Positions 17,076 through 26,546 of a DNA stretch of 64,000 bases are shown in pieces. The notes beneath the pieces are model-generated. The model saw only the letters and a list, made by a program, of their open reading frames with translations. It was not told where the DNA came from and ran no database searches. Numbering within the stretch: position 1 is the first letter of the stretch; the number at the start of each line of letters is the position of its first letter. This DNA is from Pseudomonas sp. Leaf58. Lineage in GTDB: Bacteria > Pseudomonadota > Gammaproteobacteria > Pseudomonadales > Pseudomonadaceae. Location: assembly GCF_003627215.1 (NCBI RefSeq), contig NZ_CP032678.1, forward strand, positions 1-64,000, in the 5' to 3' direction. A program made the position numbers and the translations under genes.

Positions 17076-18710
17076 ATGCTCGTGATGTTTATTCTGGGCT
17101 TGATCTTGATTGCGATGCTAGCCGTTGCCGCGCAATCGCTTTCCGGGATGTATTCCGTGCTCAATGACCTTGAGGTGGCTCGCCAGGAGCGTCAAGTAGA
17201 GATGCTTTGGGAGGCCAGTCTTTCGAGTCTGCTGGTGCAGGCGGGCCCCAACGGCGAGTTTGTTGCACCACTAGGAGCGGCGCTGACCGACGTCAATGGT
17301 GTGGTGATTGGCCAGGGCCTCCCAAGCGCCGTAACCGGGCCCAAGGTAAACGCACGGGGCTACAATCCTTTGTATTGCGCACTGGGGCGTGCGGATCTTG
17401 ACGGAATTGGCGACACCCAGGACATCACCCTTGAACCAGGTCTGAGCTATACCGTGCAGACCGTTACGGTTGGCACGCAAGCCTATGTGACCAGATCTTC
17501 AGCCATTTCGGCTATGGAGCGAGGATCTACCAGCATTGCCGCATTCATCATCTCGCCATTTGAAGCGGTCGATCGGCTTTCCTGCGCTGATATTCGTTAT
17601 GACCAAGTCACTGGACAGCATACTGTTGCCGGCATCAGAGCCAAAGTCATTCCGATTTTTGGTGCCAATGGCGGTACATTGAGCAGTGCAGAGGCGGTCA
17701 ATCGTTCGAGCAATCAGTTCATTGACGCCAGCGCCTATGACAGCATCAACGATGCCCTCGCCCCCTACCTCTCGAATCCCCCTGCGCGGCTGACCCTCAA
17801 TCTTCCAGCCCGAACAGGTGGCTATCAGTTGACCCAAAGCATTGTTTTGGGGACAAAAACCGGGGGTGTACAAAGCCACCTGGTTATTGCAGGCCCTGCT
17901 GAAGGCGTCATCATAAATGGCGCGCAGACCCTTGCGGTGAAAAACGCCAGCCTCACGCTGCAAAATGTCACCCTGGATGGCAATCTCCACCTCGACAATG
18001 CCAGCGCGGCGTTCTCTGGATCGACCATTATGGGCATCACAGCGGTTTCCAGTCGTCTTTCGTTTGTTGATGTCAATGCCGTGGACGGGCCGATCTCCCT
18101 TGACGCAAGTGAGGTGTACCAGTCAGGCGCACTTTCGCTCAACTATGGCACTTCAAGCCAAGGCCCGCTTACGCTGACCACCTCCCAGTGGAAGACCAGT
18201 GCCGGCACCTTGAGCCTGACCTCGGGCAATTCGCTGTACGGCATTTGGATCGACCAGGCCAGTCGGTTTGTTGCAGCGGGATCGGCACTGACCTTTGGTT
18301 CGGGATATTCGCAAGCGATCAGGGTTGCCTCCGACTCGATTTTCACGAGTATTGGTTCGAACTTGGTATTGCAGGGCCAGGCCACAACCTTCCTGGATGT
18401 CAAGGGCAGGGCAGACATCCAGTCCGGTACCGCCAGTGCAGCAGGGGCCGTTGCCTACGGGGCGGTTTTACGTGACGGCGGTGAACTGATCATGGATAAT
18501 GGCCAGCAATGGTTTAATGGCGGCACAGCTCCAGCAGTCGGTGTTTCCGACAAAGGCGGACTTGGCGTTGCAGGTTCAGTGGCGCAGATTGGCGGCCAGG
18601 TATGCTGGGACGGCTACCTGTTTGAGGATTCAACCGCTGGCCAGGTAACCATCAATGATAATAAGAACTTGAGTGGGAGGACGACGGCCTCCTGGAGCTG
18701 CAGCCCATGA
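17076..18710 (+). CDS. Pilin-beta-helix fusion, probable pilus tip adhesin (PilV-like)
   Basis: 544 residues. The N-terminus (MLVMFILGLILIAMLAVAAQ) is a leaderless pilin helix; a TAA lies in frame 5 codons upstream. Residues about 25-190 resemble a pilin-like domain with cysteines (YCALG, LSCADI). From about residue 230 to 520 the sequence shows repeated short strands with Asn/Ser/Gly/Thr turns (ASLTLQNVTLDGNLHLDNAS and similar), typical of right-handed parallel beta-helix adhesins. PilV of R64 is likewise a large minor pilin at the pilus tip, but no shufflon inversion repeats follow here. The stop overlaps the ATPase start (ATGA). The adhesin role is inference. Confidence 0.65.
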   Translation: MLVMFILGLILIAMLAVAAQSLSGMYSVLNDLEVARQERQVEMLWEASLSSLLVQAGPNGEFVAPLGAALTDVNGVVIGQGLPSAVTGPKVNARGYNPLYCALGRADLDGIGDTQDITLEPGLSYTVQTVTVGTQAYVTRSSAISAMERGSTSIAAFIISPFEAVDRLSCADIRYDQVTGQHTVAGIRAKVIPIFGANGGTLSSAEAVNRSSNQFIDASAYDSINDALAPYLSNPPARLTLNLPARTGGYQLTQSIVLGTKTGGVQSHLVIAGPAEGVIINGAQTLAVKNASLTLQNVTLDGNLHLDNASAAFSGSTIMGITAVSSRLSFVDVNAVDGPISLDASEVYQSGALSLNYGTSSQGPLTLTTSQWKTSAGTLSLTSGNSLYGIWIDQASRFVAAGSALTFGSGYSQAIRVASDSIFTSIGSNLVLQGQATTFLDVKGRADIQSGTASAAGAVAYGAVLRDGGELIMDNGQQWFNGGTAPAVGVSDKGGLGVAGSVAQIGGQVCWDGYLFEDSTAGQVTINDNKNLSGRTTASWSCSP

Positions 18711-20250
18711 GTTTGCTAAAAGCCCGTGCGATCGAGATGACGCCTAAAGAGCGTCTGCTGGAGAGGGTTCTTCTGGAGCGAAATCTCGCCAACGTTCAGA
18801 AGATCACTGCCGCCAAGATGCAAAGTGCGGTCACCAATGAATCCATTGGCACCATTCTGGTCAACGATGGGTTTTTGCGTCAAAGCGACCTGACCAGCGC
18901 CCTATTGTCGATCAACCCGGATTCCCTGGTTGATGAAGAGTTGATCTTGCCGCATGTCCCCCTGGATCTGCTGATAAACAACAAGATCATGCTGGCGGCG
19001 GAGACCATTGAGTGCATTTACGTAGCGTGCCTTTGCCCCACGCCGCAAGCTAAAAACCTGCTGGTCAAGTATTTTCCCAACCAAAAAATCGTCTTCATCC
19101 CCGCCTCGGTTGACCGGGTGCGTGGTTATGTTGAAAAGCTGCGCATCATTCACGACAGCGATTCTTCGATTCTTGAACTGCTGCTCAGGGAAGCCATCCT
19201 GAACGGGGCTTCCGACATCCATATCGAACCTCAGCGCAATACCTACAGCGTCCTGATGCGCTACCTCGGGGTGCGAACACTTGTCCACGTCAGTGATCTG
19301 GATGAGTACCTGGTGCTTGCTGCAAAAATTAAAGACCGCTCCAAGATGGACTTGGCCGAACGAAGAATTCCGCAGGGCGGTGGATTCTCCATCGAGTACA
19401 ACGGTCGAATGATCGATCTGCGGGTTGAGTCTGTGCCAGGGGTTTTTGGTGAAAAGATCGTTATCCGAATTCTTGACCAGGAGCGTGTTCAGTTCAATCT
19501 TGATACGCTGGGCATTTCAGCGATTGAGCAGTGGAAAAAGGGGATCAGTCGATCGGATGGACTATGCCTGATTTGCGGCCCTACCGGTTCGGGAAAAACC
19601 ACCACGCTCAACGCGACCAATCGCCACTTGGATCGATTCGGGCAAGCTATCTACACCGTTGAGGATCCGGTTGAATACAACACTCCCTACACCACCCAGG
19701 TCAATATCAACGAAGCGGTCGGACTGAACTTCCCCCGTGCGCTGCGCAGCTTCATGCGCGCCGACCCGGACGTCATCATTGTCGGGGAGGTGCGCGACGA
19801 GGATACGGCGCGCATTGCGATCAAGGCTGCAGAAACAGGGCACCTGGTGTTTGCCACGCTGCACACAGGCTCCATCCAGGCCTCTATTCAGCGTTTGAAA
19901 GACCTGGGTATTGATCCACACGAACTCAAGTACATCTTGCGCGCAATCATGGTTCAGCGCCTGGTACGCACCCTGTGTCCGGTGTGTCATGGCCAAGACT
20001 GAAGCCACGCATCTGTGCCCACTGTGGTGGACGCCGCTACGCGGGCCGCAGCATTGTCTCTGAGTGCAGTTATTTCCCAGGCATGAAAGACGTCAATGAA
20101 TTGCTGACCAGCAATGATGTGAGGTGGAAAACCATGCTGGAAGATGCCTACGACAAGTACAAGGCAGGCATGACCGACGAAACCGAGTTTGTTCGCGTCT
20201 TCGGTGCCGAGGCGCAGGACATGATCAATCAGCATCGGGGTGGGAAATGA
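18707..20250 (+). CDS. pilQ: Pilus assembly ATPase (PilB/GspE family), frame broken near the C-terminus
   Basis: A cytoplasmic secretion ATPase that powers pilus extension. Walker A GPTGSGKTTT lies near residues 291-300, VEDPVEY near 318, and the Asp/Walker B and His boxes follow (DPDVIIVGEVRDEDTA, TLHTGS). The zero frame stops at 20000-20002 just after the first pair of the zinc tetracysteine motif (CPVCHGQ). The second pair and the rest of the C-domain (CAHCGGRRYAGRSIVSE to the end) continue in the -1 frame to 20250. One extra base would give a normal protein of about 514 residues. The symbol follows R64 naming. Confidence 0.85.
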
Positions 20251-21428
20251 ACGCTTGGGCCGTGGTGTACGAAGATCCGGTAAAACGCAAGGTGGTGGAG
20301 ACCGAGGTCTATGCTGAAAATGCCAAAGAGGCAGAAAACAAGGTTCGACGGCGTGGCCGTGTGCTATCCGTCAAGAAAAAGCGCTCGTTTTCGCTAATCA
20401 AGGTTGGGCTCACTCAGGATGAAAGGCAGATACTCCTTCAGCGGTTGGGCACCATGTTGGAATGCCGCATGGGGGCCTCGGCGGCGCTGAACCTGATTGA
20501 GCGCACCTTCAAAGGCGCCATCAAGTCAATCGCCGGACGCATGCTGAAATATGTCGAGCAAGGCGATGATATTCCAACTGCCATGGAGCATATTGGCGAG
20601 CCCAATTTCCCCCGGCAAATGATTGCCCTGGTGAAAGCCGGGTCGAAAGCTGGTAATACTGGCAAAGCCCTGCTTCACGCGGCTGCCTTTGAAATGGAAA
20701 TTGATCAGGTCAAGCGTAACAACGTCTGGGCCATGTGGTTTTCCATTATTGGCTTTCTCTTCGCGGCCCTGGTCATCTTTACCACCAAATACTACTTTGC
20801 GCCCAAGATCCTGGAGTCCGAGCTGATCAAAATGGCCGGCGACGCCGTAGATACCTCGGGAGCCTTGAGGCTCATGGATTTTTCAGTGGTGCTTATGGGG
20901 GTCTTTGGCCTGGGCTTTGTGCTGCTGCTGATTCTCGGAACCTTTGGGCGGCTGGTGCTGCCCTCCGAGTCTGACAAGATTGTAGTCAAAATTCCCTTTT
21001 ACAAAGACCTGGTGCTGTCGCGCAATAACTACATCACCCTGTACGGCCTGAGCCTGCTGGTGTCCAGTGGCGTGCCAATGGAGCAAAGCCTGAGCCTTTC
21101 GGCTGAAGGTACGCCCAAGGGTTTGATGAGGGATGACCTCAACAGCGCCGTTGAGGCAGTCAGGCGAGGTCGGAACTGGGCAGAAGCCATGCGCTACCTG
21201 CACCCCACCGACCGTGCATCGCTTGCCTCGGTGCAAGACCGCGAACAGGCAGGGAAATCCTTGAAGGCGCTGTCAGACCAATACAGGACTATTTACGGAC
21301 AACGGGTGAAAGCCACCACGCCCATTTTGATGTTGCTTGCGGCAGGTTTTCTCACCCTGTCTGGCCTGATTTTGTATAAACTGGGCGTTGAGCCAATTCT
21401 TCAGGTGGCGGCCAAGGGCGCCATATAA
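20247..21428 (+). CDS. pilR: Pilus inner-membrane platform protein (GspF/PilC family)
   Basis: 393 residues starting at the ATG that overlaps the ATPase stop (ATGA). Two T2SS-F-type helical bundles are each followed by membrane helices, near residues 161-185, 211-237 and 358-382. The typical wording is present in both halves (LGTMLECRMGASAALNLI; LSLLVSSGVPMEQSLSLSA). It anchors the ATPase and pilin polymerisation in the inner membrane. An upstream ATG at 20124 would add an unlikely Arg-rich extension and overlap the ATPase C-terminus. Confidence 0.85.
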   Translation: MNAWAVVYEDPVKRKVVETEVYAENAKEAENKVRRRGRVLSVKKKRSFSLIKVGLTQDERQILLQRLGTMLECRMGASAALNLIERTFKGAIKSIAGRMLKYVEQGDDIPTAMEHIGEPNFPRQMIALVKAGSKAGNTGKALLHAAAFEMEIDQVKRNNVWAMWFSIIGFLFAALVIFTTKYYFAPKILESELIKMAGDAVDTSGALRLMDFSVVLMGVFGLGFVLLLILGTFGRLVLPSESDKIVVKIPFYKDLVLSRNNYITLYGLSLLVSSGVPMEQSLSLSAEGTPKGLMRDDLNSAVEAVRRGRNWAEAMRYLHPTDRASLASVQDREQAGKSLKALSDQYRTIYGQRVKATTPILMLLAAGFLTLSGLILYKLGVEPILQVAAKGAI

Positions 21429-21448
21429 AAAAAATGATTGGAGTTCCC

Positions 21449-22213
21449 ATGAAAAAAACCATCCTCCTGGCTTCATTGCTGGCAGCCTCCTCATCGGCTT
21501 TTGCGGATATTGAATCGCTGCAGATGCCTGAGCTGCAAGTGCCGCAGTTTCTGGTCAATCCCTTTGTCCGTTCTGACGTGCATGCCTTGGCTGCAGACCC
21601 TGGTAACGAGCAGGCGGCCCTGAGTGTGCAGGAGCGGGTGATTGAGTCGCCGGAATCAGCACGTACGGCGTTTCGCGTGTGGTCGGAAGATGAAAAGCAG
21701 GATCAGTATGCCACCTGGCCCGAAGTCGGCATGAACATGCTTCGTTGGTTGGAACCGGCCCGTGGTTTTGACTGGAAGCATGGCACACGAGCACCAGGTG
21801 CCAGCCAGGTCATCTATCAACAAGATTCCTTGGTCGACCTGGAAAGGGCCATGGCTGTTAACGTCACAAGTCCCATCAGTGTTGATGAGGGCTATGGCTA
21901 TCAGGTGTATGACCCACTCAAGGGCAAGGCAAGAATCCCTGGCATTAGCCGCACCCTGCTGGCTCAAGGCTACGCCCCCATTGGCCCTGATAACATCCCC
22001 GTGCAGGTGTGCAGGATTGGCATGGGCAGCCAGGCGCCCTTCGTGGAGCTGAGTCAAACCCAGCGCCTGCGGTTTCAAGTGGCTACCGGGCTCAAGTTCA
22101 CTGTATGCCTGAACGGTGGCCAGGCGCAAACGTACTGGAAATCGCGCTACGCCGACTTCATGGACAGTTACCATGACATCACAGATCGTCATCAGCCGGC
22201 AGGATCCTACTGA
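21449..22213 (+). CDS. Exported accessory protein of the pilus operon
   Basis: 254 residues with a signal peptide (MKKTILLASLLAASSSAFA) and no lipobox. The mature protein has a cysteine pair (VQVCRIG, FTVCLNGG) and no recognised family. GGAG precedes the ATG at 21449, which is preferred over 21434. Its position after the GspF-type gene suggests a periplasmic or surface role in the pilus. Confidence 0.65.
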   Translation: MKKTILLASLLAASSSAFADIESLQMPELQVPQFLVNPFVRSDVHALAADPGNEQAALSVQERVIESPESARTAFRVWSEDEKQDQYATWPEVGMNMLRWLEPARGFDWKHGTRAPGASQVIYQQDSLVDLERAMAVNVTSPISVDEGYGYQVYDPLKGKARIPGISRTLLAQGYAPIGPDNIPVQVCRIGMGSQAPFVELSQTQRLRFQVATGLKFTVCLNGGQAQTYWKSRYADFMDSYHDITDRHQPAGSY

Positions 22214-22599
22214 TGAGCAAGGATCGGCGCAATCAAAACAGGCTGGGGCTGTTCTACGAAGAGGCTCAGCAGGCGCTCTGCGAGCTTGCTGAGCGTCACG
22301 GGGTTGAAATCCCCAGGGGGATGGCCACAATTGAGGGCCAGTGCCTACATTGGCGCCTCAGTGTGTACGCTGACTCAGGGAAACAATACTGGGATGAGCT
22401 GTGGAGGAGCAAAGTCGAATTGCTTGGCCTGCCCACCCATATCCTTCCCGGCGACGATGTCATCGATCCTGATGGCGAGTCCTGGTTGTTGCTGGGGCTT
22501 GATCCGATGTCCGAGCAAATGCCGGTTCGGCTGAAGAGCCCTGTGGGCGTGGATCACTTTTGCTCGATTGGCCAAGCGCAGTTGTTGCAGAAGGTTTAG
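22213..22599 (+). CDS. Hypothetical protein at the end of the pilus operon
   Basis: 128 residues, soluble, tryptophan-rich, not recognised. The ATG overlaps the preceding stop. The gene is followed by a GC hairpin (GAGGGG/CCCCTC near 22606-22619) without a T tract, in the 24-base gap before the convergent recQ. Confidence 0.6.
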   Translation: MSKDRRNQNRLGLFYEEAQQALCELAERHGVEIPRGMATIEGQCLHWRLSVYADSGKQYWDELWRSKVELLGLPTHILPGDDVIDPDGESWLLLGLDPMSEQMPVRLKSPVGVDHFCSIGQAQLLQKV

Positions 22600-22623
22600 G
22601 GGGAGGGGGCAACCCCTCCTCGG

Positions 22624-24672
22624 TCAAATCGACGGCTCGCTGACCTCTTTGGCTTTCGCTAGCTGAACGAACAGATCTTCCACGCCCTTGCCGAATTTCT
22701 TGATCCACAGTGTCGTAAAACCAGCCTCTACCAACGAAGCTGTGCTGTGATCTGTCAAACGTGCGAGCTTCAGAAGCTTGGCCTCGGTGGCGATTTCTGA
22801 TTCAGAAATGTCCTCCTGGTAGGCCGTGTGCTTGCGCCAGCGCTTGAGCGCTGTCAGCACACTGGCTGACACTTCCTGTTTCACAGCCTCCGGAGTTTGG
22901 TCAGAGTCATGAAGCGACAGGGTCACTTTGCCACTGATCCAAGCTTCACCCCGACTGGTGATGCCATGACTCGCATCAATGAGCGATTCCTTGATCAGTA
23001 AATCGCGCCACCGCTCAAGATCGCCTACAGCGTAGTTGGTAAATCGCCCTGCAACCTCCACCTCAAGATTGCTCAGTGCAGCCGTAGGCGTCATGCCAAG
23101 CAGCACCTGCTTCCAGTGCACTGTGCCCGCCTTCGCAAGTCGATCAAGGGACTGGGCCAGGTTGATCAGGGTGATGGGGCGAATGTAGCGATGCGCGCCT
23201 TTGACCTGGTCTTTGGAAAAGGCTTCTGCCATACAGGTGTCGCATTTTCCACACCGGACATGAGCCTCACGGCGGCCAAAGTATTTAAGCACTGACCAGC
23301 GCCGGCACAAGCTGGTCTCGCACCACGCCTGCATGGCATTAACCTTTTGCCAGTTATTGCGCCGGATTTCATCCACCCACAGGTAATCCTCACCCGGCTT
23401 CCATTCGCCCAGGGAGTAAACGGTTTCACGCCGCGTCAGTTCCCCTTGGCCGACCAGCAGATTCAGCACAGCTGAGACTTGTGCCGGGGTAATTGCTTCG
23501 CGGCAAATGGTTGCCAGCCACCCCACGTTAAGCTCCTCAGGGCCAGAGCTCAGCGTGCGATAAATGATGTCCTTGATTGCCCGAATGGCCTTGGGTTCGG
23601 GCGAGGCCATGCCAATGAAGAATTGGTGGATGCCACGATCACCCGCGTTGTAGAACAGAATAGCCCTGGCTGGCAGACCGTCACGTCCAGCGCGCCCAGC
23701 CTCCTGAACAAAAGCTTCGAGTGATCCAGGCATTTGAGCGTGGATAACCAGGCGCACATTGGGCTTGTCTACACCCATACCAAACGCAGAGGTCGCCACC
23801 ATCACCTGAATATCATCGGCCAGGAAGGCCTCCTGTACACGATTCTTTTCCTCGCTCTCCAGCTTCCCGTGGTAGCGTCCCACTTTCAACCCTGCGGTCA
23901 GCAGGTGGTGATAGATGCGCTCAACCTCCTTGACCGTCACACAGTAAACGATGACGCAGACACCAGGATTTTCCCGAAGGGTATTTTCAATGTCCTGGCT
24001 GCGATCCTTGTTGGCATTCACCACGGCATAGACCAGATTGTCCCGGTCAAAATCCTGCAAATGCACCTGGGCATTGCGCAAACCAAGCAGGTTGACAATG
24101 TCCGTCTGAACTTTTTCGGTTGCCGTGGCCGTAACGGCGATCCGCTGGATCGGGCGGCCAATTCTCAGCTCAACCGCGTCGATCGCGTGGCCAAGGCGCG
24201 AATAATCCGGCCTGAAGGCATGCCCCCATTGAGACGCACAGTGCGCCTCATCCACGGTGACCATTTGAAGGTTGGTTGCGCACAATGCGGCCAAGAAGTT
24301 TTCATCCTGGAAGCGCTCAGGGGACACATAGAACAACTTGTATCCGCCTGTCGAGAGGCGATTGTAACGCTGGCGAATTTCGTCCCCTGAAAGATCAGAG
24401 TTGACGAACGCTGCGCTGATACCCAGGCGCTCCAGGGCATCAACCTGATCTTTCATTAGGGAGATCAGCGGACTGACAACCAACGTGGTGCCTGCTCGGT
24501 GCAGGGTCGGAAGCTGGAAGCATAAGCTTTTGCCACCGGAGGTCTTCAGGATGGAGAGGCTGTCCTCACCTCGCATGATCGAATCAATGATCGGCACCTG
24601 GCCTGGGCGCAGGCCATCAAATCCAAAATAGCGCTTAAGGGTGTCCTGCAGCCGGGGTTGATCGCCACTCAT
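22624..24672 (-). CDS. recQ: RecQ-family DNA helicase
   Basis: 682 residues. An SF2 3'-5' helicase for recombination and fork repair. Motif I reads LKTSGGKSLCFQLP (usually PTGGGKS), motif II VDEAHC, motif III VTATATE, and motif VI QEAGRAGRDG. The zinc-binding domain is present (CETSLCRRWSVLKYFG, CGKCDTC). The C-terminus after residue 540 replaces the usual HRDC domain with sequence of unknown fold. The gene is divergent from the coiled-coil protein at 24756. Confidence 0.92.
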   Translation of the reverse strand: MSGDQPRLQDTLKRYFGFDGLRPGQVPIIDSIMRGEDSLSILKTSGGKSLCFQLPTLHRAGTTLVVSPLISLMKDQVDALERLGISAAFVNSDLSGDEIRQRYNRLSTGGYKLFYVSPERFQDENFLAALCATNLQMVTVDEAHCASQWGHAFRPDYSRLGHAIDAVELRIGRPIQRIAVTATATEKVQTDIVNLLGLRNAQVHLQDFDRDNLVYAVVNANKDRSQDIENTLRENPGVCVIVYCVTVKEVERIYHHLLTAGLKVGRYHGKLESEEKNRVQEAFLADDIQVMVATSAFGMGVDKPNVRLVIHAQMPGSLEAFVQEAGRAGRDGLPARAILFYNAGDRGIHQFFIGMASPEPKAIRAIKDIIYRTLSSGPEELNVGWLATICREAITPAQVSAVLNLLVGQGELTRRETVYSLGEWKPGEDYLWVDEIRRNNWQKVNAMQAWCETSLCRRWSVLKYFGRREAHVRCGKCDTCMAEAFSKDQVKGAHRYIRPITLINLAQSLDRLAKAGTVHWKQVLLGMTPTAALSNLEVEVAGRFTNYAVGDLERWRDLLIKESLIDASHGITSRGEAWISGKVTLSLHDSDQTPEAVKQEVSASVLTALKRWRKHTAYQEDISESEIATEAKLLKLARLTDHSTASLVEAGFTTLWIKKFGKGVEDLFVQLAKAKEVSEPSI

Positions 24673-24684
24673 TCGAGTATTACC

Positions 24685-24717
24685 TATATTGACAGTTTCG
24701 CCAATTCATTATATACC
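24685..24717 (+). promoter_or_regulatory. TATATTGAC element and sigma-70-like promoter
   Basis: TATATTGAC spans 24685-24693. Its TTGACA (24689-24694) is 17 bases from TATACC (24712-24717), or 15 from TATATA (24710-24715). It reads toward the gene at 24756, 39-45 bases on. Confidence 0.6.
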
Positions 24718-24755
24718 TATTGCAGTATTTATCACAGTGTCACCGGAGCACAGTA

Positions 24756-26156
24756 ATGGATAACTCTAATAATACGGCAGTCGTTCACAGCTTCACTGAA
24801 AAGCGAAAAACCACTCAGGCTCACGTTGATCTGGATGGTGCCCGCCGCCTGTTGTCCATGCCTACCTTCAGCTGGAGCATGGCTGTACAGCAAATCCTGA
24901 TGGTCGCAGGCCTGGATGTTTCCGAGGCGCTGCTGGTCGATGAGCCTCCGACCACCCTGACCAGCTCAGCCTATCAGCTCGGTCACAAAAACCTCAAATC
25001 GCTGATCACCACCGCAGAGGCCGAAGATGGCCTGGGCATGTCCTGGGACGAATTCCGCGAGAAATTGACCGCTGCGGTCTACAAGAAAAAATACCAGATT
25101 TCCGAAAACGATTTCCGTGAAATCAATGCGCTGGTCAGCGATGCCACCGATATTTTGGGGCGCGCTCCGATCGACATTGGCGAATTCCATGCCGCCAAAG
25201 AAAAAGCGCTGACCGATCGCATCAGCGCCATGTCCCGCGAGCATGATGCACGGGTGCGAGATCTGACCGAACGCCAGCAGGGCTTGGTGCGCGACCTGAC
25301 CAAACGCCAACAAGAGCTCGACGGTGTCCGCAGCGACAATGAGCGACTTTCCCAGGAAGTCGTTCAGCGCATCAACGAAATGCGCCGCGAAACGGCTGAA
25401 AGCCAAGATCGCATCGAGCGCCAGGCTGATCTGCGCGTTGCCCAAGAAGTGGAGCGCATTGGCCGCGAACGTGACGTTGCTCTGCAGCAGCAGCGTGAAG
25501 CAATCAGTGCCGAGGTGCACCAGATCACCGAGCTTCGTAACGTCGCGGAAAACGCCCTGAGCGATATCAAAGCGCAGATTGCCAGCGGCATGTATGTCGA
25601 AGCGAGCGTGGTTCGTGGTCTGGAAGACCGCCTGCAGAAGGTCAACCTGGCAGAAGTGGAGCTGAACAACCAGCTGCTGTCCCTGAATGAGCAATTGATC
25701 CGGGAGCAGCAGGAAGGCCTGGCCCTGCGCAACCAGCTGGAAGCACTGACGCTGTCGACCGCAGGCGACAAGGAGCAGATTCGGGCGCTGGAGCAACGCT
25801 TGCGTGACGTGGTCGAAGAACGTCTGGACGGTTCGACCGAGTTCATGATTCTCCAGGAACGCCTGACCATCAGCCGCAACGAACGAGCCGCGCTGGAAGA
25901 GAGCAATGTGCAGCTACAGGACGCCAACCTGGTGCTTGAGCGCAAGCTGAGTGAAGTCAGGGGGGCACATGAGAACCTGAAAGTGCAAGGTCGTGAGTAC
26001 TGCAATCACCTGCGCTCCATGAACGCCGAAGCGACCGAAACCAACAAGTCGTTGGTCAAACAGCTCGGCCAGGCCAAGCTCACGCTCGGTGTGGTGCTGG
26101 TCTCCGGGGTGGGGGCAGCCATTGCGCTGACCTTGTCGATGACCGGAGTTATCTGA
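24756..26156 (+). CDS. Long coiled-coil protein with C-terminal membrane anchor
   Basis: 466 residues. The N-terminal 130 residues form a compact domain (LDGARRLLSMPTFSW onward). Residues about 140-430 are an almost continuous Arg/Glu/Gln-rich coiled coil. The last 25 residues are a hydrophobic helix (LTLGVVLVSGVGAAIALTLS), so it would be tail-anchored in the inner membrane. The layout recalls KfrA-type plasmid proteins, which pair an N-terminal DNA-binding domain with a coiled coil, but the membrane anchor is unusual for that family. GGAG precedes the ATG at 24756; the ATG-less stretch upstream is not used. A strong terminator follows. Confidence 0.7.
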   Translation: MDNSNNTAVVHSFTEKRKTTQAHVDLDGARRLLSMPTFSWSMAVQQILMVAGLDVSEALLVDEPPTTLTSSAYQLGHKNLKSLITTAEAEDGLGMSWDEFREKLTAAVYKKKYQISENDFREINALVSDATDILGRAPIDIGEFHAAKEKALTDRISAMSREHDARVRDLTERQQGLVRDLTKRQQELDGVRSDNERLSQEVVQRINEMRRETAESQDRIERQADLRVAQEVERIGRERDVALQQQREAISAEVHQITELRNVAENALSDIKAQIASGMYVEASVVRGLEDRLQKVNLAEVELNNQLLSLNEQLIREQQEGLALRNQLEALTLSTAGDKEQIRALEQRLRDVVEERLDGSTEFMILQERLTISRNERAALEESNVQLQDANLVLERKLSEVRGAHENLKVQGREYCNHLRSMNAEATETNKSLVKQLGQAKLTLGVVLVSGVGAAIALTLSMTGVI

Positions 26157-26168
26157 GCGGGTTGATTG

Positions 26169-26198
26169 AAAAAAGGCCGAACCCAGTTCGGCTTTTTT
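26169..26198 (+). terminator. Strong intrinsic terminator
   Basis: GCCGAAC (26176-26182) and GTTCGGC (26186-26192) with a CCA loop, flanked by A and T tracts, directly after the coiled-coil gene. Confidence 0.92.
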
Positions 26199-26210
26199 AA
26201 TGGGGGAGCA

Positions 26211-26546
26211 ATGAATAAAAAAATAATGCCACACTGCCTTGCAATAGTCCTCATGTGCAACGCGATGATTTTCCTAGGTTTCTTTCTCGGCAGGTCGATT
26301 CAGGCGGGCGTGCTGGATTGGCAGCGCATGCTGCCCTGCCTGTTATTCGCGGTAGCGGCTGCAGTCTGGAGCACCTGGCTTTACCTCGACGTCAACGACA
26401 CCAATCAAGCGCTGAGGCGTGAACTGTTTGATACCAAAGACGAACTGATGAAGGCCTTGAGGAAAACCGTGAAACCTTCAACTGTTGTCTCGGCCAGCGC
26501 CAGTTCAAAGGATCGACCGCGCAAGACAAGCTGGAGAGCTAACTGA
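26211..26546 (+). CDS. Small two-helix membrane protein
   Basis: 111 residues starting at ATG 26211 after GGGGAG. Two membrane helices (LAIVLMCNAMIFLGFFLG; LLFAVAAAVWSTWLYL) are followed by a short coiled coil and a basic Ser/Lys/Arg end. Not recognised. It overlaps the end of the convergent Mrr-like gene by 8 bases. Confidence 0.6.
   Translation: MNKKIMPHCLAIVLMCNAMIFLGFFLGRSIQAGVLDWQRMLPCLLFAVAAAVWSTWLYLDVNDTNQALRRELFDTKDELMKALRKTVKPSTVVSASASSKDRPRKTSWRAN

Noticed and set aside
18500..18710. Shufflon at the end of the PilV-like gene
   Set aside because: No inverted recombination repeats, no alternative C-terminal segments and no recombinase gene nearby.
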